From Glaciecola sp048820975 (GTDB lineage Bacteria; Pseudomonadota; Gammaproteobacteria; Enterobacterales; Alteromonadaceae): a stretch of DNA of 64,000 nt. Made by a program: the position numbers and the translations under genes. Location: contig NZ_JBMEUF010000001.1 in the NCBI RefSeq assembly GCF_048820975.1, positions 2,294,001-2,358,000 on the forward strand. The letters run 5' to 3'. Below, one piece after another: positions 7,594 through 15,992 of the stretch (the first letter of the stretch is position 1; each line of letters begins with the position of its first letter). The notes beneath the pieces were generated by a model. The model was given only the letters and a program-made list of their open reading frames with translations. It searched no databases and was not told where the DNA came from.

Positions 7594-9960
7594 ATGATTA
7601 TTGACAAAATTGCTGTTGAACTTGGTGCTCAAAGTAGCCAAATTCAAGCCGCCGTAAACTTGTTAGATGAAGGCGCAACCGTTCCCTTTATTGCTCGTTA
7701 TCGTAAAGAACTGACTCAGGGATTAGATGATACTCAGCTGCGCAAACTTGAGCAGCGTTTGTCTTATTTACGTGAGTTAGAAGACCGCCGAGCGGTAATA
7801 CTAAAATCAATAAACGAACAGGGTAAATTACCCCCTGAGCTGGCTGATAAAATTAAATCAGCTGAAAATAAAACAGATTTAGAAGACTTGTACTTACCCT
7901 ACAAACCACGCAGACGCACTAAAGGCCAAATTGCTATTGAAGCGGGTTTAGCCCCATTAGCAAATACCCTACTTAATGACGCTAGCGCTGATCCAGATAC
8001 ATTAGCCCAAAACTATATTGACGCCGAGAAAGGCATTGCCGACACCAAAGCGGCCTTAGATGGTGCAAAGTTTATTCTTATGGAGCAATTTGCTGAAAAT
8101 GCCAGCGTGCTTCAACAAGTTAGGCAATATTTGCAGCAACACGCTCATGTGGGCAGTAAAGTAATTGCGGGTATGGAGAAGCAAGGCGAAAAATTCTCTG
8201 ACTACTTTGATTACTCTGAAAAACTTACTGCAGTACCCTCGCACCGTGCTTTAGCTATTTTTCGCGGCCGCAACGAAGGCGTATTACTGGTAGGTTTAGA
8301 TGCTGAGCCCGCCAACCCTGACAGTAAAGGCCAAGTGTGTGAGGATATTATTAAGCAAGTGCTAGGCTTACAAAGCGCTAGCATTAATGCCCAAAGTAGC
8401 GCGCGTGATAAATGGCTACACACGGTAATTCAGTGGACATGGCGCGTCAAAATAAACCAGTATATGGAAACAGAGTTATTTGCCAAGCTGCGTGAAAGTG
8501 CTGAAACCGAAGCTATTAATGTGTTTGCCAAAAACTTAAATGACTTACTAATGGCAGCGCCCGCTGGCCCTAAAGTCACTATGGGGCTTGATCCTGGTTT
8601 GCGTACTGGCGTTAAAACCGCTGTGCTTGATGCCACCGGCAAGGTATTAGCCACCACCACTATTTTCCCGCATCAACCGCAAAACCAATGGGATAAGTCA
8701 GCGCGTACACTTGCCAACTTATGTAAACAGCACAAAGTTGAACTTATTAGTATTGGCAATGGCACAGGTTCAAGAGAAACTGACAAACTTGTGTCTGAAA
8801 TGATGAAAGCAAACGCAGATTTAGGTTTGCAAAAATTAATTGTAAGTGAGGCCGGCGCATCGGTTTATTCAGCCTCAGAACTTGCTTCAAACGAATTACC
8901 AGGAATGGATGTTTCATTACGCGGTGCTGTTTCTATAGCTCGCCGCCTGCAAGACCCACTAGCAGAGCTGGTAAAAATTGAACCGAAAGCCATTGGTGTA
9001 GGCCAGTATCAACACGATGTAAACCAAAGCCAACTTGCGCTATCACTTGATAAGGTTATTGAAGATTGTGTAAACGCCGTTGGGGTTGATTTGAACACCG
9101 CGTCACCGGCTTTATTGGCACATGTATCAGGTTTAAATAAAACCTTGGCTAACAATATTGTGCATTACCGTGACAACAATGGCGCATTCAGTGACCGTAA
9201 AAGCTTGAAGAAAGTAGAGCGTTTAGGACCAAAAGCATTTGAACAAGCCGCAGGTTTCTTGCGAGTTATGAACGGCTCTAATCCGCTTGATAAATCAGCG
9301 GTGCACCCTGAAGCTTATCAAGTGGTAGAAACCATTGTGGCAAAAGTGGGTGTAGCTATGAATGACATTCTAGGTAATAAAGATGTGCTTTCAAATATGA
9401 ACGCGCAAGAATTTGTTACCGAAGATTTTGGTTTACCGACCATTAAAGACATACTTTCTGAGCTTGATAAACCAGGACGTGACCCACGCCCAGAGTTTAA
9501 AACCGCTAAATTCAATGACGCTGTGGAAACCATGAAAGACTTAGAAATAGGCATGGTGCTTGAGGGCGTGGTAAGCAACGTTGCAAACTTCGGCGCATTT
9601 GTTGATATTGGCGTGCATCAAGACGGCCTTGTGCACATATCAGCCATTACCGACAAATTTATTAAAGACCCTCGTGAAGTAGTGAAAACTGGCGATATCG
9701 TAAAAGTTAAAGTGACTGAAGTGGATGTTAACCGCAAACGTATTTCCCTTACTATGCGACTAAACGATGAAGTGGGCACATCTAGCGCAAGAGCGCCTAG
9801 CGGTGATAGAAACAACGGCCGAGGCGATAAGCGCAAAGGCGGCACCGATAAACCACACGCTAACGCAAATAAGAACCGTAATAATCAAGCGCAAAAAGCG
9901 CCGGCCAATGCCATGATGGGTAACGCTTTTGCTGATGCCTTTGCGAAAGCAAAGAAGTAA
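7594..9960 (+). CDS. tex: Tex family RNA-binding transcriptional accessory protein
   Basis: The 788-residue length and domain order are those of Tex. The N-terminal helical domain contains VPFIARYRKELT. A YqgF-like RNase H fold follows, with MGLDPGLRTGVK near residue 330. Next is a helix-hairpin-helix region (DLNTASPALLAHVSGL) and a C-terminal S1 RNA-binding domain (GMVLEGVVSNVANFGAFVDIG, about 650-725) with a basic, Asn/Gly-rich tail. Tex is a cytoplasmic nucleic-acid-binding protein linked to transcription and RNA handling. It is divergent from greB, an arrangement also seen in other gammaproteobacteria. Confidence 0.95.
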   Translation: MIIDKIAVELGAQSSQIQAAVNLLDEGATVPFIARYRKELTQGLDDTQLRKLEQRLSYLRELEDRRAVILKSINEQGKLPPELADKIKSAENKTDLEDLYLPYKPRRRTKGQIAIEAGLAPLANTLLNDASADPDTLAQNYIDAEKGIADTKAALDGAKFILMEQFAENASVLQQVRQYLQQHAHVGSKVIAGMEKQGEKFSDYFDYSEKLTAVPSHRALAIFRGRNEGVLLVGLDAEPANPDSKGQVCEDIIKQVLGLQSASINAQSSARDKWLHTVIQWTWRVKINQYMETELFAKLRESAETEAINVFAKNLNDLLMAAPAGPKVTMGLDPGLRTGVKTAVLDATGKVLATTTIFPHQPQNQWDKSARTLANLCKQHKVELISIGNGTGSRETDKLVSEMMKANADLGLQKLIVSEAGASVYSASELASNELPGMDVSLRGAVSIARRLQDPLAELVKIEPKAIGVGQYQHDVNQSQLALSLDKVIEDCVNAVGVDLNTASPALLAHVSGLNKTLANNIVHYRDNNGAFSDRKSLKKVERLGPKAFEQAAGFLRVMNGSNPLDKSAVHPEAYQVVETIVAKVGVAMNDILGNKDVLSNMNAQEFVTEDFGLPTIKDILSELDKPGRDPRPEFKTAKFNDAVETMKDLEIGMVLEGVVSNVANFGAFVDIGVHQDGLVHISAITDKFIKDPREVVKTGDIVKVKVTEVDVNRKRISLTMRLNDEVGTSSARAPSGDRNNGRGDKRKGGTDKPHANANKNRNNQAQKAPANAMMGNAFADAFAKAKK

Positions 9961-10000
9961 GTGAGTTACGAAAATTCAATAGCAAATTAAGTTGGAATTT

Positions 10001-10639
10001 TTAAGCAAATGCAGTGAAAGCGGAGCTTTCACTGTATGCTTGAATATCTTCAAAGGCTTTAGTTTTATCATTGCTTTGTGAGCCACCTGCTAGCCCTTCC
10101 TCGCTTAATTCTGCGCGAGCTTGCTGTTCTTTTTGCGTAGCTTCTGCTGCCACTTTAATATCTTGTGTGCTTGGCTCTGCTGGGGCTAACGCCGCAGCTT
10201 TCACTATTTGCATTTTTTCAATGGTATCTTTTGGCGTGCTTTCTTCGCCTACATCAATTTGCACTTCGCCTGCTACAGCATAGCGCCTACCATCAGGGCC
10301 TGTTTCATATTCATAAGTGGGTGCGCCCGCATATTGCCCACCAACCGCTGCATGAGCTTGTTCATGAACACGTACTTCTTGATCACGGTCTTTTAAGGTT
10401 TGAACTTCTTTCTCTTCTTCGTCGCTGAGCTCTAAACTCGTTTCATCTTCGTCCTCTGCTTTAGCCGCTTGCTTGGCTTCATCAGAAATACTGACTTTGT
10501 CACTAGAAGGATAAGCTTGTGCTTGGGTGGGTGCTTCAATGGCTGAACGTTGTTGATTATCGAGCCGGGCTTGTGCAGTACCCGGCACATTTTGCTGGGC
10601 ATCAATAGACTGAAAATCAAAGGGAAGAACTAGATTCAT
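10001..10639 (-). CDS. SprA-related family putative metalloprotease
   Basis: This 212-residue protein has an acidic, low-complexity N-terminal half (DEDETSLELSDEEEKE) followed by a conserved core. The core reads DREVRVHEQAHAAVGGQYAG-like (His92, Glu93 and His96 form an HExxH-type site), then YETGPDGRRYAVAGEV. This matches the SprA-related family (PF12118), in which the HExxH suggests a zinc metalloprotease; activity is inferred only. There is no signal peptide. Seven bases separate it from the upstream small gene, so the two form a likely operon. The 3' end contains a perfect 10-bp stem hairpin (10012-10034). Confidence 0.75.
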   Translation of the reverse strand: MNLVLPFDFQSIDAQQNVPGTAQARLDNQQRSAIEAPTQAQAYPSSDKVSISDEAKQAAKAEDEDETSLELSDEEEKEVQTLKDRDQEVRVHEQAHAAVGGQYAGAPTYEYETGPDGRRYAVAGEVQIDVGEESTPKDTIEKMQIVKAAALAPAEPSTQDIKVAAEATQKEQQARAELSEEGLAGGSQSNDKTKAFEDIQAYSESSAFTAFA

Positions 10640-10645
10640 TTAGGC

Positions 10646-10879
10646 TTACGCGAAGGTATCTATAATGGTACCTAGCATACTGTCTGATTTTGAAATCACA
10701 TCAGCTGAGGCTTGCGCTTGCAAAGAGCCAGAAACTATATCGATTGCGGCTTTGTTGATATCAAGATTTTGCCTGTTCTGTCCGCTGGCTAAATTTTGGC
10801 TGGCATCTGACATTTGACGGCTACCATTTTGATACCCTTCTAATCCACTATATAGCGCGCTTTGGCTTGATTCAATCAC
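10646..10879 (-). CDS. Small protein resembling flagellar rod/hook protein ends
   Basis: This 77-residue protein begins with SALYSGLEGYQNGSRQMSDA and has NLDINKAAIDIVSGSLQAQ and SADVISKSDSMLGTIIDT later. The first part resembles the N-terminal helix of flagellar axial proteins (FlgB/FlgE/FlgG type), and the second resembles their C-terminal helix, with almost nothing between. No other flagellar gene is present in the window. It lies directly upstream of the SprA-like metalloprotease gene on the same strand. The function is unknown; this is a resemblance, not a family assignment. Confidence 0.65.
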   Translation of the reverse strand: MIESSQSALYSGLEGYQNGSRQMSDASQNLASGQNRQNLDINKAAIDIVSGSLQAQASADVISKSDSMLGTIIDTFA

Positions 10880-10951
10880 TGCGATACCTCAATACATTAT
10901 TACTCAAGGTTGTATCGGCCGCTGCGAGAATTTCTTTAGAAAAAGAAATTT

Positions 10952-10960
10952 GGACTGTCC
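10952..10960 (+). repeat. GGACTGTCC dispersed repeat, copy 3
   Basis: Core of ATTTGGACTGTCCCG (10948-10962), between the small flagellar-like gene and bioH, directly after a 9-bp hairpin (AATTTCTTT/AAAGAAATT, 10929-10950). Confidence 0.8.
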
Positions 10961-10973
10961 CGTTTTACTTTTT

Positions 10974-10982
10974 GGACTGTCC
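10974..10982 (+). repeat. GGACTGTCC dispersed repeat, copy 4
   Basis: Core of TTTTGGACTGTCCGAAC, 22 bases after copy 3 and 12 bases from the 3' end of bioH. Confidence 0.8.
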
Positions 10983-10993
10983 GAACGGTAGTT

Positions 10994-11773
10994 TCAGGAC
11001 GTGAAATTCACGCGGTGAATAAAGTCTGCCAACAATGCTAGGGTGTCTGATTCATGGCTAATAAAAGGTGCATGCGAGGCCTTAGGCATTATATGTACTT
11101 CGCAGGAAGGGTTAAGCACCTGAATTTGCGTCACAACCTTAGCCGGTACCAAGCTATCAAGGCGGCCAAAAATTCTTAAGCAAGGAATAGTATCAAATCG
11201 CTTAACTTGTTCTCTTAAATCAACACTCGATAACAATTCTAAGCTACTATTTAGTACGCTCGGTGAGCTCAATGGGTGCGCTTTCAACATACCTAGCATA
11301 GTCTTAACAGTTTGATTTGGACTGTCCAGCCCCATACATTGAATGGCTAAAAAGCGTGTCAGCACGCTTTCATGATTCTGCGTCAATTGCTTTGCAAACA
11401 TTTTTAACACGGCAGGTTTTATGCCCGGCCACGCTGAATCCTCTACAAATTTGGGGCTACTGCAAAGCTGTATATGTGCCACAACTTTTGAGTCAGCTTT
11501 AGCTACCAAGGCTTGCGTAATCAAACCGCCCAGCGACCACCCCAGCACAATACAACGTTTGGGCAACTGCGCATGCACTGTGTCAACCACGCTTTGCAAA
11601 TCATAATTAGGTGGCACGGAATCAAATTGCGTACCGTAGCCAGGCAAATCAATACAATGCACTATGCTATTTACACGCTGCGATAATAAACCCGCAAATT
11701 GAGACCAAATACCCTGATTCATTCCCCAACCATGTATTAAAACAATGTCAATTTGTTCGTTTTGATTTTGCAA
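10994..11773 (-). CDS. bioH: Pimeloyl-ACP methyl ester carboxylesterase BioH
   Basis: BioH cleaves the methyl ester of pimeloyl-ACP, ending the BioC-BioH route to the biotin precursor. The 259-residue alpha/beta hydrolase has HGWGMNQGIW near the oxyanion region, the nucleophile elbow GWSLGG (Ser80), Asp206 in GRLDSLVP and His234 in KASHAPF. It starts at a TTG (11773) with AAAGGAC a few bases upstream; no in-frame ATG is near. It is divergent from comF with nfuA further on, the same neighbourhood as in E. coli (bioH-gntX-nfuA). The coding sequence contains one GGACTGTCC repeat (11319), encoding the LDSP at 149-152. Confidence 0.92.
   Translation of the reverse strand: MQNQNEQIDIVLIHGWGMNQGIWSQFAGLLSQRVNSIVHCIDLPGYGTQFDSVPPNYDLQSVVDTVHAQLPKRCIVLGWSLGGLITQALVAKADSKVVAHIQLCSSPKFVEDSAWPGIKPAVLKMFAKQLTQNHESVLTRFLAIQCMGLDSPNQTVKTMLGMLKAHPLSSPSVLNSSLELLSSVDLREQVKRFDTIPCLRIFGRLDSLVPAKVVTQIQVLNPSCEVHIMPKASHAPFISHESDTLALLADFIHRVNFTS
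11319..11327 (+). repeat. GGACTGTCC dispersed repeat, copy 5
   Basis: Core of GATTTGGACTGTCCAG inside bioH, encoding LDSP. Confidence 0.8.
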
Positions 11774-11867
11774 AATATCTGTCCTTTTGATCAGCAGACC
11801 AAGCCATTGCCCCGTGATATTGTTTTCTCATCTTGAAACTAAGCTACAAAGAGCTCAGCCAAAAAAT

Positions 11868-12581
11868 ATGCGCCCACTGTACTACTACTGCCAACAAATA
11901 TTTGCTTACATACAATCAATAATTGGGCATAAAAATTGTTTTTTATGCCATCAAAGCAGTGCCTCGCTTGTGTGCGAATTTTGCCAGCAAGATATATTCT
12001 TACCTACATTTCCGTCACCCGCTCACAACCTATTAGATTACGAAAGAGTGCACAAGCATCTTATACCTCCCTCATATGTGAGTTTACATGCTTTAGGAGA
12101 ATACAAGGGCATAATAGCAGGGCTGGTGAGTAAGCTTAAGTTTTCAGGGCAAGTACTTGCAGCCAAAGTACTCAGTGATTTTTTTATCTGCTATTTAAAA
12201 GACTCCTTGCTTCATAAGCAAAGTGTGCCCGATGCCTTAGTGCCTATTCCACTGAGTAAATTACGCTATATTCAGCGTGAATTTAACCAAGCGCACGAAT
12301 TATCAATTCACCTAAGTGAGGGTTTTGATATTCCAATCTGCCAAGCCTTACAAAGGCGCAAGCATACCAAGCAGCAATCAAGCTTAAATAAAGAGCAGCG
12401 TTTGCTTAATATACAAAATGCCTTCGAAATAACTACAAGCGTGCCATATAACTCCATTGCACTAGTAGATGACGTTATCACCACAGGTGCAACTATTAAC
12501 GCGGCATGCGAAGCTATTCAGGCCCACTCTCCCGACCTTGAAATACATGTGTGGTGCATGGCGGTTTCGGTGAAAGAATAA
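11868..12581 (+). CDS. comF: ComF family phosphoribosyltransferase-like protein (GntX-like)
   Basis: The protein has an N-terminal zinc-finger-like pair CFLCH and CEFCQQD, then a type I phosphoribosyltransferase fold with LVPIPLSKLRYIQREFNQ and the PRPP loop VDDVITTGATINAA near the C-terminus. This is the ComF/GntX architecture; ComF is linked to DNA uptake in naturally competent bacteria, and GntX is its E. coli homologue. I choose the ATG at 11868 (237 residues). The frame is open to a TTG at 11787 but that lacks a ribosome binding site and overlaps the bioH promoter region. Confidence 0.88.
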   Translation: MRPLYYYCQQIFAYIQSIIGHKNCFLCHQSSASLVCEFCQQDIFLPTFPSPAHNLLDYERVHKHLIPPSYVSLHALGEYKGIIAGLVSKLKFSGQVLAAKVLSDFFICYLKDSLLHKQSVPDALVPIPLSKLRYIQREFNQAHELSIHLSEGFDIPICQALQRRKHTKQQSSLNKEQRLLNIQNAFEITTSVPYNSIALVDDVITTGATINAACEAIQAHSPDLEIHVWCMAVSVKE

Positions 12582-12592
12582 ATTCCCTTTGG

Positions 12593-15166
12593 TTATAAAA
12601 GCGGCGTTTGATACAGCGCATTTGCACTTAACTTATTAGTCCCATCCCAATAACCTCTGAAGTGCACGTTATCAACAAAGCCAATTACCGCGCCTTTTTG
12701 TTTCTTGTTTACCACCACCGAGGCAGAACGCTTAATAAGTGCCTGCATTTCATCAGCCGAATACCCGGCTACCAGCGGGTTTTCAATATATGTTGCTATG
12801 TCTTCAAATGGATTGTCAGTGGCTCGCAGTACACCGTTACTGGTCTTGAATGTGGGCAGAATATCACGCTCAAAGCCAAAGAATAGTGGATGGCTTAAAT
12901 CAATTTTACTTTTATACACAGCGCCCGCTATTAATTTCTTGGCACCTAAGGCTTGTTTATCAGAATATTGCATATCATCGGTGGAAAAAGAGGAGTTGAT
13001 AGCTTCACCAGATAAGGGCTGGTTGTTTATCCAACCGAGTCGAGCAAACCAAGCCACTGCTGATTTTTGACCAACCACTACACCGCCTCTGTTCATCCAT
13101 TTTTCTAACTTATTAATGGTGCCATCGTTAATTTTGATATATGAGCCTGATGCAAAAAATATGTGGGTGTACCTATCTACATCGCGGTTGTTCAAATCAC
13201 GCATGTCCCAAATGGTTACGGGTAAACCTACGCGGGTATCAAGGTAATGCCACATTTCACCCACTTCGTAACTTGAAGTACCTATTCCACCAATCAACAA
13301 TACCTTGGGAGATGTTACTGGTGCTAAGCTACGCGAGCCTAAATCACTGCCTGAAGAAGTCAGACCGCTTTGAATATTATAAGCGCGAATATTGAACTTT
13401 TGAGCGCTGCTTGACACTATGCTAGCCACTTCACTAGGTTGCGTAAGGGCATTGGGAATAACTACGCTACCTCGTGCAAACTTCACTTCGCCAGAAGATG
13501 TCAATGCCGTGAAATCTGAACCCGCTACTCGAGCTTGAACACCTTTATCAAGAAGTGATTGAAGTAATGCCGGTGCTGACGAGTCAAACCATTCAAAAGC
13601 ATAAGCGTAAGCATCACTATCTATAGCAATATTTTGTTGCGTACTTGCCTGCCATGTACTTAATGCTAGCTTTCGGCTAAGCGAAGATTTCACTTGTTCA
13701 TAAGGTAAATTAAACGCCAAGCCAATATTCCAATTTGAAACATCATAAAAAGTGTTGTCAGTAAAGCGTTTACGTTCACTGAAAAGTGAGCGAATTAAAC
13801 GATACTGGGCTTGGTCAAACGGAATATAAATACTTTGCTTAGCCTTATATTGCGTGCCATTAATATCAATATCTTCACTTAACATTTCTAGCTTAATTTT
13901 ATGTGATTGCAAAATATTGACCATACGTTCAAAGCGGGTAGCGTCTTTGCCCCTTGTGACCACATAGCCTGCAAATTTGTCATCTGCCACTAGCTTTTTA
14001 GTGTCTTCAAAGAATTCACGCTGATAAGCTAAAATAGCGGCTTTATTAGCGAACGCGCCAGCAAAAGTAGACAAAGAAGTAGTGACTTGATTTTGAATAG
14101 AATCTTGGAAAGTTAGCAAGCCATTAATTGATTCTTGCACGTGTCCGCGGCTGCTCGCTTGCTCGAACAAAATACCTATGCTGCCGTGCGCGTCAGGGTA
14201 AGTAGACCCCTTCCCATAGTAAAAATCATCAAAACTTTCTTCGCTAAAATACAACTTTTTCGCATCGTCTAAGGCTTTTGCATGAAACTTAGCGATTGCA
14301 GAGGTGAGTGTTACATTTTGATTAGGCGTCCATGGGTTTTTACGTGCAGCAATGCCGGGCTGAAAGAAAAAGGTACTGTCGGTGCCCATTTCATGAAAGT
14401 CAGTTACTATATGCGGGCGCCACGCGTGAAATTGCGCAATACGTGCTTTTGACTCAGGATGTGTTAGCAACAACCAATCGCGGTTTAAGTCAAACCAATA
14501 ATGGTTTGTTCTTCCGCTAGGCCAATACTCTTTATGCTCTCTATTACTGGGATCAGATACTAAGTTTTTGCTTTTATGCATATTCGCCCATTGTGCGAAT
14601 CTGGCCATGCCATCTGGATTAAGTGATGGGTCGAGTAATATAATGTTTTGCGCTAATAAGTTTTTAACTTCATCACTGTTTGAAGCCGCTAAATGGTAGG
14701 CAATTAACATAGACCCATTGCTACCCGAGGGTTCGTTACCGTGAACGCTATAACCCATGTAAATAACTAATGGGGCATCACTTTTCGCTGATTCGCCTAA
14801 CTGAATGCTTTTTAGATGCTTAGCTTGAATTTCATCGATATTACTTTGGTTTTCTGGTGAGGTAATACGCACTGAAATCAATGAGCGGTGTTCGTGCGTT
14901 TTCCCAATTACGCTTACATTCACACGCTCAGATTTTTCGCTCAGTACTTGCATATAAGTAAGCAATTGATCATGACGCATATGCCATGTACCTATGGGGT
15001 AGCCAAATACCTCTTCAGGAGTAGGAATATCAGGGTTGTAGTCTTGATTTTTAGGGAGAAAATCAAGGTCACTTGTTTGAGAAAAAGCGTTTGTTGCAAG
15101 GCCTAGTGTGCTTACAATAATGAATAAAACCAATGATGCCTTAACAAATCCTAGCAAGTGATGCAT
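12593..15166 (-). CDS. M14 family zinc carboxypeptidase, exported
   Basis: Started at the ATG at 15166 (AAGGAA upstream), the 857-residue protein has a signal peptide (about 1-30, ending in NAFSQT). The M14 zinc site HxxE appears as GYSVHGNEPSG (about His142 and Glu145), with LDPSLNPDGMARF and a downstream FHEMG. The catalytic glutamate is likely in GILFEQASSRG. A long C-terminal region after about residue 380 contains a GATase-like or beta-rich portion (VLLIGGIGTS). It is probably a periplasmic or secreted peptidase for peptide scavenging. It lies between comF and nfuA on the opposite strand, interrupting an otherwise conserved neighbourhood. Confidence 0.88.
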   Translation of the reverse strand: MHHLLGFVKASLVLFIIVSTLGLATNAFSQTSDLDFLPKNQDYNPDIPTPEEVFGYPIGTWHMRHDQLLTYMQVLSEKSERVNVSVIGKTHEHRSLISVRITSPENQSNIDEIQAKHLKSIQLGESAKSDAPLVIYMGYSVHGNEPSGSNGSMLIAYHLAASNSDEVKNLLAQNIILLDPSLNPDGMARFAQWANMHKSKNLVSDPSNREHKEYWPSGRTNHYWFDLNRDWLLLTHPESKARIAQFHAWRPHIVTDFHEMGTDSTFFFQPGIAARKNPWTPNQNVTLTSAIAKFHAKALDDAKKLYFSEESFDDFYYGKGSTYPDAHGSIGILFEQASSRGHVQESINGLLTFQDSIQNQVTTSLSTFAGAFANKAAILAYQREFFEDTKKLVADDKFAGYVVTRGKDATRFERMVNILQSHKIKLEMLSEDIDINGTQYKAKQSIYIPFDQAQYRLIRSLFSERKRFTDNTFYDVSNWNIGLAFNLPYEQVKSSLSRKLALSTWQASTQQNIAIDSDAYAYAFEWFDSSAPALLQSLLDKGVQARVAGSDFTALTSSGEVKFARGSVVIPNALTQPSEVASIVSSSAQKFNIRAYNIQSGLTSSGSDLGSRSLAPVTSPKVLLIGGIGTSSYEVGEMWHYLDTRVGLPVTIWDMRDLNNRDVDRYTHIFFASGSYIKINDGTINKLEKWMNRGGVVVGQKSAVAWFARLGWINNQPLSGEAINSSFSTDDMQYSDKQALGAKKLIAGAVYKSKIDLSHPLFFGFERDILPTFKTSNGVLRATDNPFEDIATYIENPLVAGYSADEMQALIKRSASVVVNKKQKGAVIGFVDNVHFRGYWDGTNKLSANALYQTPLL

Positions 15167-15344
15167 ATAATTCCTTTGTTTTATTTTCTTTTCAGCGAAC
15201 AATTGTCGCTCAATTTGAATCAAAAGTATAATTATGTAGCAATATATTAGACCAAAGTAAAAAATGATGAGTACTTGAGTGTTTTACTCGGGTAATTTTT
15301 GCTACACTATAGCCATTAATGATTAACGCATTGTTGAGGCTCCT

Positions 15345-15923
15345 ATGATAAATATTTCCGAATCAGCACAATCTCACTTTTCAAAACTGCTTGCACAACA
15401 AGAAGCCGGTACAAATATAAGAGTATTTGTTATAAACCCAGGTACTTCTAAAGCAGAATGTGGTGTGTCTTACTGCCCGCCTGACGCCGTTGAGCCACAA
15501 GATGTGCGCCTTAACTTTAATGGCTTTGATGCTGTAGTAGACGAAGAAAGCGCGCCGTTCTTAGAAGACGCAGAAATTGATTTTGTAACTGACCAAATGG
15601 GTTCGCAGCTTACACTTAAAGCACCTAATGCTAAAGCCCGTAAAATTAGCGATGACGCATCTTTGGTTGAACGCATCAATTACATGATTGAATCTGAAAT
15701 TAATCCACAATTGGCAAGCCACGGTGGCCAAGTGTCACTTATGGAAATAACCGAGGACGGTGCAGCCATATTGCAGTTTGGCGGTGGTTGTAATGGTTGT
15801 TCAATGGTTGATGTAACGTTGAAAGACGGCATTGAAAAGCAAATGCTTGAACAATTTGCCGGAGAAATTACTGCAGTGAAAGATGCTACCGAGCACGAAG
15901 CTGGCGAACACTCTTACTACTAG
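15345..15923 (+). CDS. nfuA: Fe-S biogenesis protein NfuA
   Basis: NfuA carries [4Fe-4S] clusters to target enzymes. The 192-residue length matches E. coli NfuA. The N-terminal half is a degenerate A-type scaffold domain (ISESAQSHFSKLL). The C-terminal Nfu domain has the cluster-binding CNGC (Cys149, Cys152) within GGGCNGCSMVDVTLKDGIE. It follows comF on the same strand, with the M14 peptidase gene inserted between them, and ends at a hairpin terminator. Confidence 0.96.
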   Translation: MINISESAQSHFSKLLAQQEAGTNIRVFVINPGTSKAECGVSYCPPDAVEPQDVRLNFNGFDAVVDEESAPFLEDAEIDFVTDQMGSQLTLKAPNAKARKISDDASLVERINYMIESEINPQLASHGGQVSLMEITEDGAAILQFGGGCNGCSMVDVTLKDGIEKQMLEQFAGEITAVKDATEHEAGEHSYY

Positions 15924-15950
15924 ACACTCCGCTATTGCCAAACACTAATG

Positions 15951-15983
15951 AAGAGTTTAGCCGCAAGGTTAAGCTCTTTTTTT
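15951..15983 (+). terminator. Rho-independent terminator after nfuA
   Basis: AAGAGTTTAGCC and GGTTAAGCTCTT pair around a GCAA loop, with two G-U pairs, followed by a run of seven or more T. It lies between the convergent nfuA and MATE genes. Confidence 0.8.
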
Positions 15984-15992
15984 ATAACACGG

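Noticed and set aside
7387..7647. Open frames on both strands in the greB-tex gap
   Set aside because: They overlap the tex start, lack ribosome binding sites and have no family-like composition. They are chance frames in a 288-base promoter region.
12705..13070. 121-codon plus-strand frame
   Set aside because: It lies wholly inside the M14 carboxypeptidase gene, which has clear motifs across the region.
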